A DNA stretch of 32,375 nucleotides from Helicobacteraceae bacterium (GCA_027056525.1 JALUKO010000128.1:1-32375); one strand, 5' to 3'. Numbered from the stretch's first letter, positions 1 to 8,284 are shown. Notes: a model not told the origin generated them from the sequence alone. Numbers and translations are program-made.

Positions 1-649
1 CTGGCTCATCATGTTCACACTCATATGGGTGATACTCTTCTGCAGGACCGTCAAATGTTTTTCTTGGTACGATTCCAGCTTTTACATCTTCTACTGTTGG
101 AAGCTCCGCTTTACCATGCATATGACCGATTGTCTCATCAAGTAAAACAATAACTGGCTGCATAAATCTGTCTGCGAGATTAAATGCTCTTACAGTTTCT
201 GTATAACACTCAGCTAATGAACCTGCACATAAAGTGATTGATTTATAATCACCGTGTGACGGATTTTTAGATTGAGCAATATCACCCTGAGAAACACGAG
301 TTGGAAGACCTGTTGATGGACCACCACGCATAACATTAACTAAAACTAAAGGAACCTCAGCCATTTGAGCAAGACCAAGCTGTTCAGCTTTTAGTGATAC
401 ACCCGGACCTGAAGTTGCAGTAAGCGCACGATCACCTGCCATTGCAGCACCTATAGTTGCACATATACCTGCTATTTCATCTTCCATCTGTATAGCAGTT
501 CCACCGATAGCTGGTAGAAGATCAGAAACCTCATGCATCACTTCTGAAGATGGTGTAATAGGATATCCACCAAAAAATTTACAACCAGCATCAACAGCTG
601 CCAGTGCTGCAAGCTGATTTCCTGTAGAAATTACTTCTCTTGTAGCCAT
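1..649 (-). CDS. oorA: 2-oxoglutarate:ferredoxin oxidoreductase, alpha subunit (partial, C-terminus off the left edge)
   Basis: This is the N-terminal 216 codons of the large subunit of 2-oxoglutarate:ferredoxin oxidoreductase, which interconverts succinyl-CoA plus CO2 and 2-oxoglutarate using ferredoxin. It is the CO2-fixing step in the reverse TCA cycle. My reading of the minus strand begins MATREVISTGNQLAALAA and contains the family signature GGYPITPSSE (about residues 27-36), then a conserved GD-ALTATSGPG stretch and an N-V-MRGGPSTGLPT segment, all typical of KorA/OorA. The ATG at 649-647 overlaps the oorD stop by one base (TAATG), and a strong AAAAGGAG ribosome-binding site lies just upstream. 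That supports coupled translation with oorD. The beta and gamma subunits presumably lie beyond position 1. Family assignment is secure; the substrate (2-oxoglutarate rather than another 2-oxoacid) is inferred from the delta subunit and the sucCD neighbours. Confidence 0.93.
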   Translation of the reverse strand, partial: MATREVISTGNQLAALAAVDAGCKFFGGYPITPSSEVMHEVSDLLPAIGGTAIQMEDEIAGICATIGAAMAGDRALTATSGPGVSLKAEQLGLAQMAEVPLVLVNVMRGGPSTGLPTRVSQGDIAQSKNPSHGDYKSITLCAGSLAECYTETVRAFNLADRFMQPVIVLLDETIGHMHGKAELPTVEDVKAGIVPRKTFDGPAEEYHPYECEHDEP

Positions 650-999
650 TACTTAACTCCTTTTTCATTAAGAGACATATAATTGTTTGCAACAATCTTC
701 TCTTGACGCTTTTTTGCTTCGTCAGTTAATTTTGCAAAGCTATAGCCAGCTTCTTTAAATTCTTTTTTATCTGCTACATAGATAGCAAAATCCGGACATG
801 TAAGTTCACACTCATTACATCCAATACAAGACTCAGGATGATCAATAGAGATCATAGCTCCAAGTGTAGATGTTGACTCATATTTCATACCAAGTACGCC
901 AGCTGGACATACGGATACACAAATATCACATGCCTTACAGTTATTTGTGTTAACCCATACAGGTTGATTCCCTGGATTTTGTGTTTCAAAAGTTCCCAT
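649..999 (-). CDS. oorD: 2-oxoglutarate:ferredoxin oxidoreductase, delta subunit (2[4Fe-4S] ferredoxin)
   Basis: This 116-residue ferredoxin-like subunit carries electrons between the OOR catalytic core and free ferredoxin in the cytoplasm. Two classical CxxCxxCxxxCP cluster motifs are visible: CKACDICVSVCP in the N-terminal part and CIGCNECELTCP in the middle, so it should bind two [4Fe-4S] clusters. The C-terminal third is lysine-rich and has no further cysteines. Its stop overlaps the oorA start by one base. Its ATG follows AGGAG at good spacing, 26 bases after the upstream small HMA gene. Order D-A at the 3' end of the cluster matches the oorDABC arrangement known in Campylobacterota. Confidence 0.95.
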   Translation of the reverse strand: MGTFETQNPGNQPVWVNTNNCKACDICVSVCPAGVLGMKYESTSTLGAMISIDHPESCIGCNECELTCPDFAIYVADKKEFKEAGYSFAKLTDEAKKRQEKIVANNYMSLNEKGVK

Positions 1000-1025
1000 T
1001 TATTCTCCTATTATTAAGATACAAA

Positions 1026-1325
1026 TTATTTTGCATCATCTTGAATACTAAATTTTCCGACCGCACAAGAGATAAAACTCTTAGCCTTAAGAGTAGCTGT
1101 ATTACTAAAACTAATCTCTTCATCAAAAAAAGGATAACCAAGTTTTCTTAAAATTGCTCTAAATTGTGCTAATGACGCCTCGTCTAAAATATCAACTGTT
1201 ACTTTACGGGGCTCGCACGAGAGATCAACCTTTACATTTTCAAAACCATCTTCTTTAAGAGTTTTAATAATTGTATTAGCACACCCTTCACAGCGTACAT
1301 TTTTGACCTCTACAGCATGAAGCAT
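1026..1325 (-). CDS. Small heavy-metal-associated (HMA) domain protein within the rTCA operon
   Basis: This 99-residue protein begins with a ferredoxin-like HMA fold: beta strand MLHAVEVKNV, then C12-E-G-C15 in the metal-binding loop, then a helix and the strand KVTVDI. The CxxC replaces the GMxCxxC loop of copper chaperones and P-type ATPase domains. Residues 67-99 form an extra tail not expected in a minimal HMA domain, with another cysteine (C87 in FISCAVGKF); C37 is a fourth cysteine. The gene starts two bases after the sucD stop and lies 26 bases before oorD, so it is almost certainly co-transcribed with the TCA enzymes. Its function is unknown. A metal chaperone or a redox or Fe-S related accessory for the neighbouring Fe-S enzymes (OOR, class I fumarase) is possible but inferred only from position. 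Confidence 0.85.
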   Translation of the reverse strand: MLHAVEVKNVRCEGCANTIIKTLKEDGFENVKVDLSCEPRKVTVDILDEASLAQFRAILRKLGYPFFDEEISFSNTATLKAKSFISCAVGKFSIQDDAK

Positions 1326-1327
1326 AT

Positions 1328-2203
1328 TTATTTTTTACCTAAAACTTCCGCTACAGCTTTACCAATTTCAGCAGGTGAAACTACAACTTTAACGCCTGCA
1401 GCTTCCAATGCATCCATTTTCTCTTTCGCAGTTCCCGCACTACCGGATATAATTGCACCGGCATGACCCATACGTTTCCCTTTTGGAGCTGTTTGACCGG
1501 CAATAAAAGCAACAACAGGTTTAGTGATTTGCTCCTTAATCAGTTTTGCAGCCTGGATCTCAAGGTCTCCACCGATTTCACCGATCATTACAATCGCTTC
1601 TGTTTCCGGATCAGCCTCAAACATCGGAAGAAGTTGCTTGTATGAAAGACCAATAATAGGATCCCCACCAATACCAACTGCTGTAGTAATACCAAAACCT
1701 TCATTACATACCTGGTTTGCGCCTTCATAAGTAAGAGTACCGGATTTTGAAATAAGGCCTACATTACCTTTTTTAAAGATCATACCCGGCATGATCCCTA
1801 TTTTACACTCCTCAGCAGTAATAACACCAGGACAGTTTGGCCCGATTGTTTTCATGTTGTTCTTAACAGCATACTGTTTTGCATACATCATATCACGAAC
1901 CGGAGCACCTTCTGTAATAATTACAGCTAGCTCAATTCCTGCATCAGCGGCTTCCATAACAGCATCTGCAACAAATGCAGGTGGAACAAAAATCATAGAA
2001 ACAGTCGCACCGGTTGTATCTACTGCATCTTTTACAGTATTAAAAACAGGTTTTCCGAGGTGCTCTTGCCCACCCTTGTTTGGTGTAACACCACCAACAA
2101 TATTTGTACCATACGCTAAACATTGCTCCGCATGAAAAGTTCCCTCTTTTCCTGTGAAACCTTGAACTATTACTTTTGTATCTTTATTAACTAAAATAGA
2201 CAT
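1328..2203 (-). CDS. sucD: Succinyl-CoA synthetase (ADP/GDP-forming), alpha subunit
   Basis: This 291-residue subunit pairs with SucC to interconvert succinate, CoA and ATP with succinyl-CoA, ADP and phosphate. Visible features are the N-terminal CoA-binding Rossmann region (VIVQGFTGKEGTFHAEQ), the GPNCPG motif, and the phosphohistidine segment GHAGAIISG, with the active histidine near residue 247. Length is normal for the family. It follows sucC by three bases and precedes the HMA gene by two, so it is a middle gene of the operon. In a reverse cycle it would run towards succinyl-CoA, feeding OOR. Confidence 0.96.
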   Translation of the reverse strand: MSILVNKDTKVIVQGFTGKEGTFHAEQCLAYGTNIVGGVTPNKGGQEHLGKPVFNTVKDAVDTTGATVSMIFVPPAFVADAVMEAADAGIELAVIITEGAPVRDMMYAKQYAVKNNMKTIGPNCPGVITAEECKIGIMPGMIFKKGNVGLISKSGTLTYEGANQVCNEGFGITTAVGIGGDPIIGLSYKQLLPMFEADPETEAIVMIGEIGGDLEIQAAKLIKEQITKPVVAFIAGQTAPKGKRMGHAGAIISGSAGTAKEKMDALEAAGVKVVVSPAEIGKAVAEVLGKK

Positions 2204-2206
2204 ATC

Positions 2207-3382
2207 TTATAACTCTCCTTTCGCTGCAGCAACTGCTTTTGCAGCACCGTCACCTAAATCTGTACCAACTATAATGTTGTCAATATTCGCATTTTTAAGA
2301 ATTTCTGCTGCTTCTGGAGCATTGGTTCCATCAAGACGAACGATAACAGGAACATTCACGTCAGTAATTTTTGTAGCTTCCAAAATACCGTTTGCAATAC
2401 GATCACAGCGTACAATACCACCAAAAATATTAACAAAGATAGCTTTTACCTGAGGGTTTTTAAGAATGATCTCGAAACCTTTTGCAACAGTCTCTGCGTT
2501 TGCACTACCGCCAACATCCAAGAAGTTCGCAGGCGTACCACCCATATAATTAATAGTATCCATAGTACCCATAGCAAGACCGGCACCATTAACCATACAA
2601 CCTATCTCACCATCAAGAGCAATATAAGAAAGACCATATTGTGCAGCTTCACGCTCATCAGCATCTTCTTCAGAAATATCTCTCATCGCTTCAATATCAG
2701 GGTGACGTCCAAGTGCTGAATCATCAAAGCCCATTTTGCCATCAAGTGCCATAAAATCACCGGAACCTGTTTTAATCAAAGGGTTGATCTCTATCATTTC
2801 AGCATCATTTTCCATATATAACGTGTAGAGCTTTTGAGCAAACTTAATCATTTTTCCCTGCTCTGCTTTGTCTGTGATTCCAAGACCGAAAACTAATTCA
2901 CGACCGTGAAAACCTTGAAAACCGATGGAAGGATCGATAGCAACTTTGATGATCTTTTCCGGAGTCTTCTCTGCAACTGTTTCAATATCCATACCACCTT
3001 CTGTAGAAGCCATAATAATTGGCATCTCAGCAGCACGATCAAGAACAACACTTAAATAAAGTTCATCTTTAATATCAGCACCATCTTCAATATAAACTTT
3101 TTGTACAAGCTTACCTTCTGGCCCGGTTTGATGAGTCACAAGAGTCATACCCAAAATCTCATCTGCCAACTCTCTCACTTCATCAATAGACTTAGCAAGT
3201 TTAACACCACCGCCAAGTCCACGTCCACCCGCATGGATCTGAGCTTTTACAACCCAGATAGGCCCACCAAGTTCTTCTGCGTTTTTCACTGCTTCTTCAA
3301 CTGAATGAGCAATTTTACCTTTTGGTGTTGGAACACCGTACTTTGCAAATATCTGTTTTGCCTGATATTCATGTATATTCAT
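2207..3382 (-). CDS. sucC: Succinyl-CoA synthetase, beta subunit
   Basis: This 391-residue ATP-grasp subunit of succinyl-CoA synthetase starts MNIHEYQAKQIFAKYGV, the canonical SucC N-terminus. The ATP-grasp region follows (VKAQIHAGGRGLGGGVKLA), then an EINPL metal-binding stretch. The C-terminal ligase domain contains NFLDVGGSA and the FVNIFGGIVRCD motif that contacts the phosphohistidine of SucD. The start has a clear AAGGAG ribosome-binding site. It sits 25 bases after fumB and three bases before sucD. No anomalies seen. Confidence 0.96.
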   Translation of the reverse strand: MNIHEYQAKQIFAKYGVPTPKGKIAHSVEEAVKNAEELGGPIWVVKAQIHAGGRGLGGGVKLAKSIDEVRELADEILGMTLVTHQTGPEGKLVQKVYIEDGADIKDELYLSVVLDRAAEMPIIMASTEGGMDIETVAEKTPEKIIKVAIDPSIGFQGFHGRELVFGLGITDKAEQGKMIKFAQKLYTLYMENDAEMIEINPLIKTGSGDFMALDGKMGFDDSALGRHPDIEAMRDISEEDADEREAAQYGLSYIALDGEIGCMVNGAGLAMGTMDTINYMGGTPANFLDVGGSANAETVAKGFEIILKNPQVKAIFVNIFGGIVRCDRIANGILEATKITDVNVPVIVRLDGTNAPEAAEILKNANIDNIIVGTDLGDGAAKAVAAAKGEL

Positions 3383-3407
3383 CTATTCTCCTTATTTAAA
3401 ATGGAAG

Positions 3408-3965
3408 TTATTTTACTTCGTATTGTTCACGACCGATCTTATATAGATCATTGCCATGAGTATCATTAACCACTGTAACCGGAAAGTCAACCACCTCAAG
3501 TTTTCTTACCGCTTCAGGTCCCAACTCTTCATATGCAATAACTTCTGCACTTTTGATCTGCTTCCCAAGCAGTGCTCCCGCACCACCTGTTGCTCCAAAA
3601 TATACCGCTTTATATTTTTCACATGCATCTGTTACATCTTTGTTTCTTTTTCCTTTGCCGATCATCCCTTTTAAACCCTCAGCGATCAGGCGCGGAGAAT
3701 AAGAATCCATACGATACGATGTTGTAGGCCCTGCACTTCCAATAGGATCACCCGGTTTAGGTGGTGTAGGTCCAACAAAATATATCACTGCACCTTTTAC
3801 ATCAAAAGGCAGCTCTTTGCCGGCATCTAAAAGATCTACCAATCTTTTATGTGCAGCATCACGAGCAGTATAAATAGTACCACTCAAATAAACGATATCA
3901 CCACTTTGTAATTTTTCAACCGTTTCGTCACTAAGTGGCGTTGTTAAATGATATGTTTTACTCAT
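3408..3965 (-). CDS. fumB: Class I fumarate hydratase, beta (C-terminal) subunit
   Basis: This 185-residue protein matches the C-terminal half of iron-sulfur class I fumarases, here encoded as a separate subunit. Signatures are LSGTIYTARDAAHKR, VYFVGPTPP-like IYFVGPTPPKPGDPIGSAGPTTS, RMDSYSPRLIA, and GATGGAGALLGK. Together with the alpha subunit it reversibly hydrates fumarate to (S)-malate. It begins 12 bases after fumA and ends 25 bases before sucC. The name fumB is used here for the beta subunit of the two-gene enzyme and does not imply orthology to E. coli FumB, which is a full-length enzyme. Some databases would call it ttdB-like, but the mdh and sucCD context favours fumarase over tartrate dehydratase. 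Confidence 0.9.
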   Translation of the reverse strand: MSKTYHLTTPLSDETVEKLQSGDIVYLSGTIYTARDAAHKRLVDLLDAGKELPFDVKGAVIYFVGPTPPKPGDPIGSAGPTTSYRMDSYSPRLIAEGLKGMIGKGKRNKDVTDACEKYKAVYFGATGGAGALLGKQIKSAEVIAYEELGPEAVRKLEVVDFPVTVVNDTHGNDLYKIGREQYEVK

Positions 3966-3977
3966 TTTCTACCCTTA

Positions 3978-4829
3978 TTATATAGTAATATGTGTGTGAC
4001 GAGAACTATGACACTGAACATTAACAGAAACAGGAAGTGAAGCGATATGACATGGATTAGCTTCTATATGAACAGCCAAAACTGTTTCCGTTCCACCCAT
4101 ACCCATAGTACCTATTCCAAGTTTGTTGAGCTCATCTTTTATAGTTGCTTCCAACTCCGCCATTTCCGGATCATCATTGATAGAACCGATATTTCTAAAA
4201 AGAGCGTGCTTAGAAGAGATGACAGCTTTTTCAAAAGTACCACCGATACCAACACCTACAGTAAGTGGAGGACATGGATTTGGTCCTGCATCAGAGATAC
4301 ACTCTCTTACAAAATCAATGACACCCTGCTTTCCGGCAGCCGGAGGAAATACTCTCGCGCGAGAAACATTTTCACTTCCACCACCTTTTGCAGCATACTC
4401 GATCTCTATTTTGTCACCCTCAACTATATCAAGATGGATAATAGCTGGAAGGTTATATCCAACCGTATCTTTTAGATTTGCACGGGAAAAAGGTTCACAT
4501 GTTGAAGCTCTTAAGTAACCTTCAATGTAACCTTTTTCTGTTCCCTCGTTAATAGCGTCTTTTAAAAGACCACCGACAACTTTCACATCAGCACCTATCT
4601 TAACAAAAAACACTGCCAAACCTGTATCTTGACAAAGAGGACGAGCTTCTGAAGATGCAATATCTGCATTTTCCAAAAGCTGTTTTAAAACCTCTTTACT
4701 TACCGGAGATTTTTCATGCTCATATGCTTCTTTCATAGCATTTAGAGCATCTTCTGGAAGATTGGATGCAGAATATACAATGATATCTCTTACATTTTTC
4801 ACTATCTCTTCGTATGCAATTTCACGCAT
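3978..4829 (-). CDS. fumA: Class I fumarate hydratase, alpha (N-terminal, Fe-S) subunit
   Basis: This is the catalytic Fe-S half of the two-subunit class I fumarase, about 283 residues. The three cysteine contexts expected for the [4Fe-4S] cluster are present: PLCQDTG near residue 70, GPNPCPPL about two-thirds along, and ANPCHIAS near the C-terminus. I prefer the ATG at 4829 (MREIAYEEIVKNV). A longer reading to 4844 would need a TTG start and would overlap the mdh end by 14 bases, whereas GAGG lies at suitable distance before 4829. With the ATG start the gene begins one base after the mdh stop. Cluster type and context point to fumarate/malate interconversion. The cluster is expected to be oxygen-sensitive, which fits a microaerophilic or anaerobic lifestyle. 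Confidence 0.93.
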   Translation of the reverse strand: MREIAYEEIVKNVRDIIVYSASNLPEDALNAMKEAYEHEKSPVSKEVLKQLLENADIASSEARPLCQDTGLAVFFVKIGADVKVVGGLLKDAINEGTEKGYIEGYLRASTCEPFSRANLKDTVGYNLPAIIHLDIVEGDKIEIEYAAKGGGSENVSRARVFPPAAGKQGVIDFVRECISDAGPNPCPPLTVGVGIGGTFEKAVISSKHALFRNIGSINDDPEMAELEATIKDELNKLGIGTMGMGGTETVLAVHIEANPCHIASLPVSVNVQCHSSRHTHITI

Positions 4830-4830
4830 A

Positions 4831-5787
4831 TTATTGATCCTCAAAAAAATTGTTTTTGTTTAAAGAGTCGATAAGTTCTTGAACTGATGCACACGAGTTT
4901 TTGAACATCTCTTGCTCTTTTTCATTTAATGTTACCTCGATGATCTTTTCAGCACCGTTGGCACCAAGCATAACAGGGACGCCTGAAACAACATCTTTGT
5001 AGCCATATTCACCTTCTAAGAAAACTGCACAAGGGTGAATTTGTTTTGTGTCTTTAAGAATTGCATCTACCATGATAGCGGTAGATTTAGCAGGTGCATA
5101 ATATGCTGAACCCGTTTTTAAATGTCCGACAATCTCAGCACCGCCATGGCGAGTACGATCAACAACTTCATCAATCTCATCTTCACTTAATACATCTGAA
5201 AGAGGCACACCTGCTACAGTTGAATATCTTGGAAGAGGAACCATATCATCACCATGTCCACCCATAACTGACGCACGGATTTGACCACCGCCGTATCCAA
5301 GTTTTTCTTGGATAAATGCTGCCATACGAGAACTGTCTAAAATTCCCGCCATTCCAATAACACGGCTTCTGTCAAAACCGCTCTCTTTCAGTGCAACATA
5401 TGTCATAGCGTCAAGTGGATTGGAAACCATTATGATGATAGCATCCGGAGAGTATTTGGCAACACCCTGAATAACCTCTCTTGTGATATTTGCATTGATC
5501 ATTAAAAGATCATCACGACTCATCCCTGGAAGTCTCGGACTCCCTGCAGTTACAACAACAACATCACAGTTTGTAAGATCTTCCATCCCCTCAGCAACTT
5601 TTACAACAGTATGGCTTCTTACCGCAGAAGCAGCTTGAGACATATCCAGAGCCTTACCACGAGCCACATCAATTTTATTGTCACGAAGAATGATCTCATG
5701 ACAAGAACCAAGCATCGCTAAAGAATATGCTACGGTCGCACCGACATTACCGGCACCTACTATCCCTACTCTTTTTCCTTGCTTCAT
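4831..5787 (-). CDS. mdh: Malate dehydrogenase (LDH-like, NAD-dependent)
   Basis: This 318-residue enzyme interconverts oxaloacetate and malate. It has an N-terminal Rossmann motif GAGNVG (residues 11-16), with an acidic residue (D36) at the end of the second strand that favours NAD over NADP. The substrate loop is LPGMSRDDLL, with the arginine pattern of malate rather than lactate dehydrogenases. The catalytic histidine lies in MGGHGDDMVPL. This is the LDH-like MDH type common in autotrophic Campylobacterota. It is the first gene of the operon running to oorA; AAGGAG precedes the ATG. The 190-base upstream region holds nested inverted repeats described separately. Confidence 0.94.
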   Translation of the reverse strand: MKQGKRVGIVGAGNVGATVAYSLAMLGSCHEIILRDNKIDVARGKALDMSQAASAVRSHTVVKVAEGMEDLTNCDVVVVTAGSPRLPGMSRDDLLMINANITREVIQGVAKYSPDAIIIMVSNPLDAMTYVALKESGFDRSRVIGMAGILDSSRMAAFIQEKLGYGGGQIRASVMGGHGDDMVPLPRYSTVAGVPLSDVLSEDEIDEVVDRTRHGGAEIVGHLKTGSAYYAPAKSTAIMVDAILKDTKQIHPCAVFLEGEYGYKDVVSGVPVMLGANGAEKIIEVTLNEKEQEMFKNSCASVQELIDSLNKNNFFEDQ

Positions 5788-5911
5788 ATACGCTCCTTGA
5801 TATTTAATATATTGATGTTTTTAGTAAAATACACTTAAACAATGTGTACAATTACACAACACTTAAGTATATTAAAAACATCTTTGAAAGACTTTCGCCT
5901 TTTGTATAATA
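5788..5911 (-). promoter_or_regulatory. Leader/control region of the mdh-fum-suc-oor operon with nested inverted repeats
   Basis: A candidate -10 (TATTAT, 5911-5906 on the minus strand) would give a leader of roughly 110 bases. Within it, GATGTTTTTA at 5814-5823 is repeated as a perfect inverse (TAAAAACATC) at 5873-5882. Between them lies TGTGTA-N4-TACACA at 5843-5858. Two direct copies of ACACTTAA (5831-5838 and 5859-5866) flank the inner palindrome. The region could be an operator or a folded mRNA leader. The promoter call is weak because no -35-like element is evident. Confidence 0.5.
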
Positions 5912-5929
5912 CCTTTACAAAAGTTTTAT

Positions 5930-5964
5930 AAAAAAAGAGAAAATACCCTGCACCTGAGTGCAGG
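5930..5964 (-). terminator. icd: Likely intrinsic terminator of icd
   Basis: A perfect 7-bp stem, CCTGCAC at 5947-5953 and GTGCAGG at 5958-5964, encloses a 4-base loop just after the icd stop. Read on the minus strand it is followed, a few bases later, by a T-rich run including seven consecutive Ts (about 5931-5937). The offset between stem and T-run makes it weaker than a textbook terminator, so some read-through into mdh is possible. Confidence 0.55.
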
Positions 5965-5977
5965 ATAGATGGTAACG

Positions 5978-8152
5978 CTATATAGCGTCAATAATTTTGT
6001 TTAAAGTAGCAGATGGACGCATCGCTGCTTCAGCTTTTGCATCATCCGGATGGAAATAACCACCAACATCTTTTGGGCTACCTTCTGAAGCTAATAACTC
6101 AGAGATAATTGTTTCTTCATTTTCCTCTAAAGCTTTGGCAACAGGAGCAAATTTTTCTGCAAGTTCTGTATTGTCACCTTCTGCAAGAGCTTTTGCCCAA
6201 TACTGTGCTACAAAAAAGTGAGAAGCTTTATTGTCCGGCTCACCACATTTTCTTGAAGGTGCTTTATCGTTGTCTAGATAACCATCATTAGCAACATCAA
6301 GAGCAGCTGTCAATGCAGCAAGTTTTGCATCATTGTTTTTCTGACCGATAAAACGTAAAGATTCAGCAAGTGCCAAGAACTCACCTAAAGAATCCCAACG
6401 CAAGTGACCCTCTGCCAAGAACTGATCAACATGTTTTGGAGCAGATCCACCGGCACCTGTTTCAAACAGACCACCACCAGCTAACAATGGAACAATTGAA
6501 AGCATTTTTGCAGATGTTCCAAGCTCTAAGATAGGATACATATCTGTTAAGTGATCACGAAGAACATTACCGGTTACAGAGATAGTATCTTTACCCTCAC
6601 GTACACGCGCATTTGTGTAACGAGTAGCATCAGTTACATTCATGATTTGAATATCTAAACCTGATGTATCATGATCTTTGAGGTATTCATTTACCTTTTT
6701 GATCATCTCAGCATCGTGAGCACGGTTTTCATCTAACCAGAATATAGCAGGATTTCCAGTGATGCGAGCACGCTCAACTGCTAAACGAACCCAGTCTTTA
6801 ATCGGGATATCTTTAGCACGGGACATTCTCCATATATCACCTGCTTCACAATCAAAACTCATCAGTTCGGTACCATCTTCTGCAGTTACAGTTACTTTAC
6901 CACCTTCTGGAAGTTCAAAAGTTGTCGGGTGAGAACCATACTCTTCAGCTTTTTGTGCCATAAGACCAACATTTGCAACATTACCCATAGTTGTAACATC
7001 ATACTGACCGTTTTTAACACAATCTGCTACCATCTCTGCATGGAACATTGCATATGTACTGTCTGGAATAACCGCAACACACTCAACAGCATCACCGTTT
7101 CTATCCCACTGTTTACCACCTTCACGAACAACAACAGGCATTGATGCATCGATGATCACATCATTGGAAGCATTAAAGTTTGTTGTCCCCTTATCAGAGT
7201 CAACCATAGCAATTTTTGGGCTATCAGCATCTACAACAGCTTGAAAAGCAGCTTTGATCTCTGCTTCTTTAGCATGACCGGCGATCTTCTTCTCAATATC
7301 AGAAATACCAAGGTTGGCATTTACTTTTAATTCAGCGAATGTGTCTGCATATTTTTCAAATACCGGAGCGAAAAATACTTCCAGTGCATGTCCGAACATG
7401 ATCGGATCAGAGATTTTCATCATAGTAGCTTTAAGGTGAATAGACCATAAAACACCGTTTGCTTTCGCATCATCAATCGTTTTTTGGATAAATGCTCTTA
7501 AAGCTTTTACAGACATAAATGTACCATCAAGTACTTCTTTGTCAAGTGCATCAATAGTAGCTAACTCTTTGCCGTTAAGCGCGATAGTAACTTTTTGAGC
7601 TTTATCCATAGTAACTGATTGCTCATTAGCATAAAAGTCACCCTTTCCTTCCATATGTGCAACATACGCTTTAGAGTTTTCAGCAAACGGCTTCAGTCTA
7701 TGTGGATGTTTTTGTGCATACTTTTTAACAGCTGCTGCTGCACGTCTGTCTGAGTTACCCTCACGAAGAACAGGATTAACCGCAGAACCTAAACATACAT
7801 TATATTTTGCACGGATAGCTTCCTCTTCAGCATTTGCCGGATTTTCAGGAAAATCTGGAATGTCATAACCTTGACCTTGAAGCTCTGCTATACAATCTTT
7901 AAGTTGCCCTATTGATGCAGAAATATTTGGAAGCTTGATTATATTTCCATCTGGTTGCAGTACAACTTCACCAAGCTTTGACAGTTCGTCTTCAGCAAGA
8001 CCCATCGCAGCAAGAACTCTACCTGCTAGTGATATATCACTAGTAACCACATCTACACCTGCAGCTTTTGTAAAAGCATTAACAATCGGTAGTAACGAAT
8101 AAGTTGCTAAAGCCGGAGCTTCATCAATTTTAGACCAAATAATTTTTGACAT
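5978..8152 (-). CDS. icd: NADP-dependent isocitrate dehydrogenase, monomeric type (IDH-II)
   Basis: This 724-residue protein matches the large single-chain isocitrate dehydrogenase family, not the ~400-residue dimeric type. Recognisable stretches are MSKIIWSKIDEAPALATYSLLP at the N-terminus, LREGNSDRRAA, the SIHLKATMMKISDPIMFGH region, WDRNGDAVECVAVIPD, ETGAGGSAPKHVDQ, and NPAIFWLDENRAHD. It interconverts isocitrate and 2-oxoglutarate with NADP(H) in the cytoplasm. In a reverse TCA cycle it would carboxylate 2-oxoglutarate. The ATG is preceded by GAGG at moderate spacing. It is transcribed toward the mdh operon but is separated from it by 190 bases and a probable terminator, so it is probably a separate unit. 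Length is slightly below the usual ~740, within normal variation. Confidence 0.95.
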   Translation of the reverse strand: MSKIIWSKIDEAPALATYSLLPIVNAFTKAAGVDVVTSDISLAGRVLAAMGLAEDELSKLGEVVLQPDGNIIKLPNISASIGQLKDCIAELQGQGYDIPDFPENPANAEEEAIRAKYNVCLGSAVNPVLREGNSDRRAAAAVKKYAQKHPHRLKPFAENSKAYVAHMEGKGDFYANEQSVTMDKAQKVTIALNGKELATIDALDKEVLDGTFMSVKALRAFIQKTIDDAKANGVLWSIHLKATMMKISDPIMFGHALEVFFAPVFEKYADTFAELKVNANLGISDIEKKIAGHAKEAEIKAAFQAVVDADSPKIAMVDSDKGTTNFNASNDVIIDASMPVVVREGGKQWDRNGDAVECVAVIPDSTYAMFHAEMVADCVKNGQYDVTTMGNVANVGLMAQKAEEYGSHPTTFELPEGGKVTVTAEDGTELMSFDCEAGDIWRMSRAKDIPIKDWVRLAVERARITGNPAIFWLDENRAHDAEMIKKVNEYLKDHDTSGLDIQIMNVTDATRYTNARVREGKDTISVTGNVLRDHLTDMYPILELGTSAKMLSIVPLLAGGGLFETGAGGSAPKHVDQFLAEGHLRWDSLGEFLALAESLRFIGQKNNDAKLAALTAALDVANDGYLDNDKAPSRKCGEPDNKASHFFVAQYWAKALAEGDNTELAEKFAPVAKALEENEETIISELLASEGSPKDVGGYFHPDDAKAEAAMRPSATLNKIIDAI

Positions 8153-8284
8153 TGTGTGTCCTCGAGTTGATATTTTATTTTTACAGTAGCTAGACTCTAT
8201 AAAAATTTACAAGATTATAATAACACTAAGATAGGTAATATTTGGTTAGCTCCTATAAACATTTAATTATATTTCTAAAATGTT
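8153..8284 (-). promoter_or_regulatory. icd promoter region; AT-rich hairpin after mltG
   Basis: On the minus strand a perfect TATAAT at 8219-8214 lies about 60 bases before the icd ATG and is the best -10 candidate. Next to the mltG stop, AAACATTT at 8257-8264 and AAATGTTT at 8278-8285 form an 8-bp AT-only-flanked stem with a 13-base loop. It may weakly terminate or protect the mltG transcript. No other gene is seen in this gap. Confidence 0.45.

Noticed and set aside
4830..4844. Longer FumA reading that overlaps the mdh end
   Set aside because: It needs a TTG start. The ATG at 4829 has GAGG at good spacing and begins one base after the mdh stop.
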